Source: Antedon mediterranea
Taxonomy: Eukaryota > Echinodermata > Crinoidea > Comatulida > Antedonidae
Length of the DNA: 64,000 nt
Direction: 5' to 3'
Assembly: GCF_964355755.1 (NCBI RefSeq)
Contig: NC_092671.1
Coordinates: 37,653,304-37,717,303, forward strand
Shown here piece after piece: positions 61,650 to 64,000 of the stretch. The notes beneath the pieces are model-generated. The model saw nothing but the letters and a program-made list of their open reading frames with translations. It did no database searches and was not told the origin of the DNA. The translations under genes were made by a program, and so were the position numbers. Each line of letters starts with the position of its first letter. The first letter of the stretch is position 1.

Positions 61650-62345
61650 ATTTATTCTTTCTTTATTCTGCAAGCACTTTCAGTACTAGTGCACCGATTT
61701 CCAAAGTGGTACAGTAATTGAAAATATAACAAACATAATAAAATAAAGACACAGAGTAATTGAAATATACATTAAAAATAGCAATCAATTTTAGAAAACA
61801 AAAAATTCAGTTAAAAATGTTAAGTACTAATTGTATTTTGGAATGAAGTTATCGAAAAATCTTTAAAGTTAATTTTTAATTCATTGGGAATTTCATTCCA
61901 GCTTTTAGATGAACGATAAGTAAAGGTTTTTTTGCCTTGACAAATGTTCCAGGTGGGGACAACTAAATTGTTATGGCTTTGGCTTCGTGTGCCTTTAGAA
62001 TGGGTAGTGTTATTAAAAGTCAATTTTGAGGTCAAATATGGAGGAGCACACCCCTTTAAACACTTGAAAGTCATTAATAATAATTTTTCATTCCAGAGTA
62101 CATTTAGTCTGTTCCAGCCAAGGTTATTTAAAATGAAATCAATTGAGGTCTTAATATCAACAGAAAGCAAAATTCTACCAAATCTATTCATGAGTACTTT
62201 AAAACAATTAGTATTTTGAACACTAAAATTAGACCATACACAACAACAATAATAAAAAAGGGGAAAAACAAGAGCGTTAGCTAACATTTTAAGCGTATAT
62301 GAAGGAAGAAAACATTTTACACGCCGGATGACACCAATACGTTTT
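61650..62345 (-). pseudogene. LINE reverse transcriptase C-terminal fragment (CR1/Jockey-like)
   Basis: Minus-strand frame from about 62345 to 61820: KRIGVIRRVKCFLPSYTLKM, LANALVFPLFYYC, then LNNLGW, KCLKGCAPPYLTSKL, SWNEIPNELK. These are the thumb and C-terminal motifs of non-LTR reverse transcriptases (consensus LPxxDY..W, LGWLPL, GLAPPYL, WNSLP). The catalytic YADD part is absent. A 3' UTR with an (AATAAA)-type tail runs to about 61650. 5'-truncated retrotransposon copy. Confidence 0.85.
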
Positions 62346-62721
62346 GGTAAAAGAAAAAAATCAAAATCAAATAAGTTAAAACTGCATCATTATAAATTTA
62401 TTAAAATGACATAGCCCATCATCAGGTGATAATATAACTTTACAATACATTAGAAAATTCAATAAATTTTCCATAGAAAAAAATAAATATAGAATTTATT
62501 TTAAAATTATAATAAAAAATACCCACCTCAGGGTGGTTTCCGATTGTAATAAAGTTTTGAATTAAATGTATTATAATTATATTTACTTATTAAGGGACCA
62601 TATTAAAAAGATTCTACAACCATAGTAGCTAAATTTGGTTTTCTCTTTATTAAATCTGTTTCGCATCATAACAAGCTTTTTGGAAGGTTTAATCACACAC
62701 TGTTCATTGCAGCAGCAGTCT

Positions 62722-62822
62722 TAAGCTCTGTCTACGCTGTTCCCAAATATGGTAGTGATATGCCCAAATATGGTAGTGATATGCCCAAATATGGTAGTGA
62801 TATGACATCATCATGCCCATAT
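62722..62822. mobile_element. CArG-MITE copy 23, left part with three perfect units
   Basis: Three successive CCCAAATATGGTAGTGATATG units, then truncated after CCCATATATA. Confidence 0.8.
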
Positions 62823-63194
62823 ATATATAACAGCAGTAGAATAATGTTGATGATCCCTAAATACGGCACTACATTGAACCCAGAAAATTTCCATCATTAT
62901 ACGATTTACTTCAATTATTAATATTAAGCAGCTAGGGCATATTTGAAGTTTGTTGTACTCTGTGTACACCCCTAGGCTTATCTTCTGTATTCCTAAATCC
63001 AATAGCAAAATATCCTTGATTTCTTTTATCTGGTAATCACTTTACTATAATAAGTGTATTGGTATGATGATTACATTTTGAATAGATTCAATATGATAAT
63101 ACCATTGGAATTTGTTTAGATTGTATTAGTAGTCTTCTAGAGTACAATTGTAAAGCCATATTTTATCGTTATGATAGCAATGTACAAAATCCGA

Positions 63195-63385
63195 TTCACA
63201 GTGATGTATATCCACATACTATCTATTTCCGAAGTATCATAGGAACATTTGGTAATACAGTAACACATGTGGTGCCTTTATCATGTAAGGTTAGATTACT
63301 CTAGATACATGTGAAACACATGTGATGTTGTATTAACAAATATTCCTATGATACTTTGGAAATAGAGAAAGTACCGAGAATCGGC
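63195..63385. mobile_element. Foldback MITE with about 54-bp arms
   Basis: CTATTTCCGAAGTATCATAG at left pairs with CTATGATACTTTGGAAATAG at right; the arms run on to ACACATGTG and CACATGTGA. Confidence 0.85.
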
Positions 63386-63876
63386 TATGCACAAGGCTTG
63401 GGTAAAGCCAGTGTGGTAATACTATTCTTGTAAAATTAATTAATCATGCTGGTGTTATTTCTAGTACACAGATATAGGTTGTATTGGACATAGTATTCTA
63501 TTATGTGTTTAGCTTACCTGGATGAAAGACCTTTTGCCCTTAAATGAGAGAACATAACCCGAAAAGTAAACATTTTCCTGAACTCCCCTCCAAAGACAGT
63601 GGTATCGCCCGTGAGCCTTTTTTAACAGTTTAAATCTTACGATACCACTACAGAAATGAAGGTTTTTATTATAATAAAATAAAAGTAGTATCACTTATTA
63701 ATTAATTAAACATTTATTAATTTCTATCAATGGTAAACAATACAATAACAAAAATGGTAATATATAATGATGAACTTTTATTAGAGGATCTTGCAAGAAG
63801 AGATTTCATGTCACGCAAGAAGACCCATAAATGAAGAGAAAAAAATGCATGTATATATATGTATGTATATATGTAT

Positions 63877-63960
63877 ATGATGAAGGGCTAGTGTTGCCCG
63901 AAAGCTCTGCTAACTTTTCTGGCTGTTTACTTTATCGTTTTGATTTAGCTTTTCGCTTTT
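63877..63960 (+). mobile_element. Second copy of the hammerhead-like retroelement end
   Basis: TGATGAAGGGCTAGTGTTGC and the next 45 bases match 16113-16180 closely, with the leading C of CTGATGA changed to A. Preceded by (TATG)n. Confidence 0.6.
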
Positions 63961-64000
63961 TTTTTTTGTATCTCCATTGAGATCCAGCCACTGATACCCA

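Overview
This is AT-rich eukaryotic DNA with canonical GT/AG introns, spliced genes and many transposon relics. The dense foldback MITEs, tRNA-derived SINEs, CR1/L2-like LINE tails, a PIF/Harbinger transposon and the recurring octamer TAGGCCTA suggest a marine invertebrate deuterostome. An echinoderm is my best guess, but this is inference and I did not identify the species. There is no prokaryotic gene organisation, CRISPR array or operon.

Left third (1-19.5 kb): the main host gene is a DPP4/DPP6/DPP10-family prolyl peptidase on the + strand. I traced 16 exons from 5123 to 17338 with consistent phases. The exon(s) for the cytoplasmic tail and membrane anchor were not found and probably lie upstream. 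The Ser-Asp-His triad, the YEEE motif and the split GW|SYGG serine exon junction are present, but the oxyanion-hole Tyr of DPP4 is Asn. Its introns and 3' region are full of MITEs and SINEs.

Middle (19.5-37 kb): four candidate first coding exons (20667, 24251, 24774, 33105), each ending in a phase-0 donor, suggest one gene or more with alternative starts. The last joins in frame to exons at 34601 and 36356 to give a 74-aa product I do not recognise. Around them lie several palindromic MITE families and a long foldback at 27120-27446.

42.1-48.6 kb: four tandem monomers of about 1.52 kb, each with up to three TGACGTCA palindromes, end in a cluster of GTTATCCGC...GCGGATAAC hairpins. The architecture fits a tandemly amplified non-autonomous Helitron/Helentron-like element. 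A reversed relic lies at about 31.6-31.9 kb.

50.7-55.15 kb: a complete PIF/Harbinger transposon with a TAA target duplication, 18-bp TIRs, GC-rich subterminal repeats, a three-exon Myb-like gene (+) and a three-exon DDE transposase gene (-). Both frames are open.

Right end (55-64 kb): no host gene I can defend; MITEs, a SINE split by a MITE, a LINE reverse-transcriptase tail and a second copy of a hammerhead-like retroelement end.

The dominant dispersed repeat is a foldback MITE (ends AGCTCTGTCTACACTATC) with about 24 copies. Its core is a variable run of CC(A/T)6GG sequences, the consensus of SRF/CArG sites.
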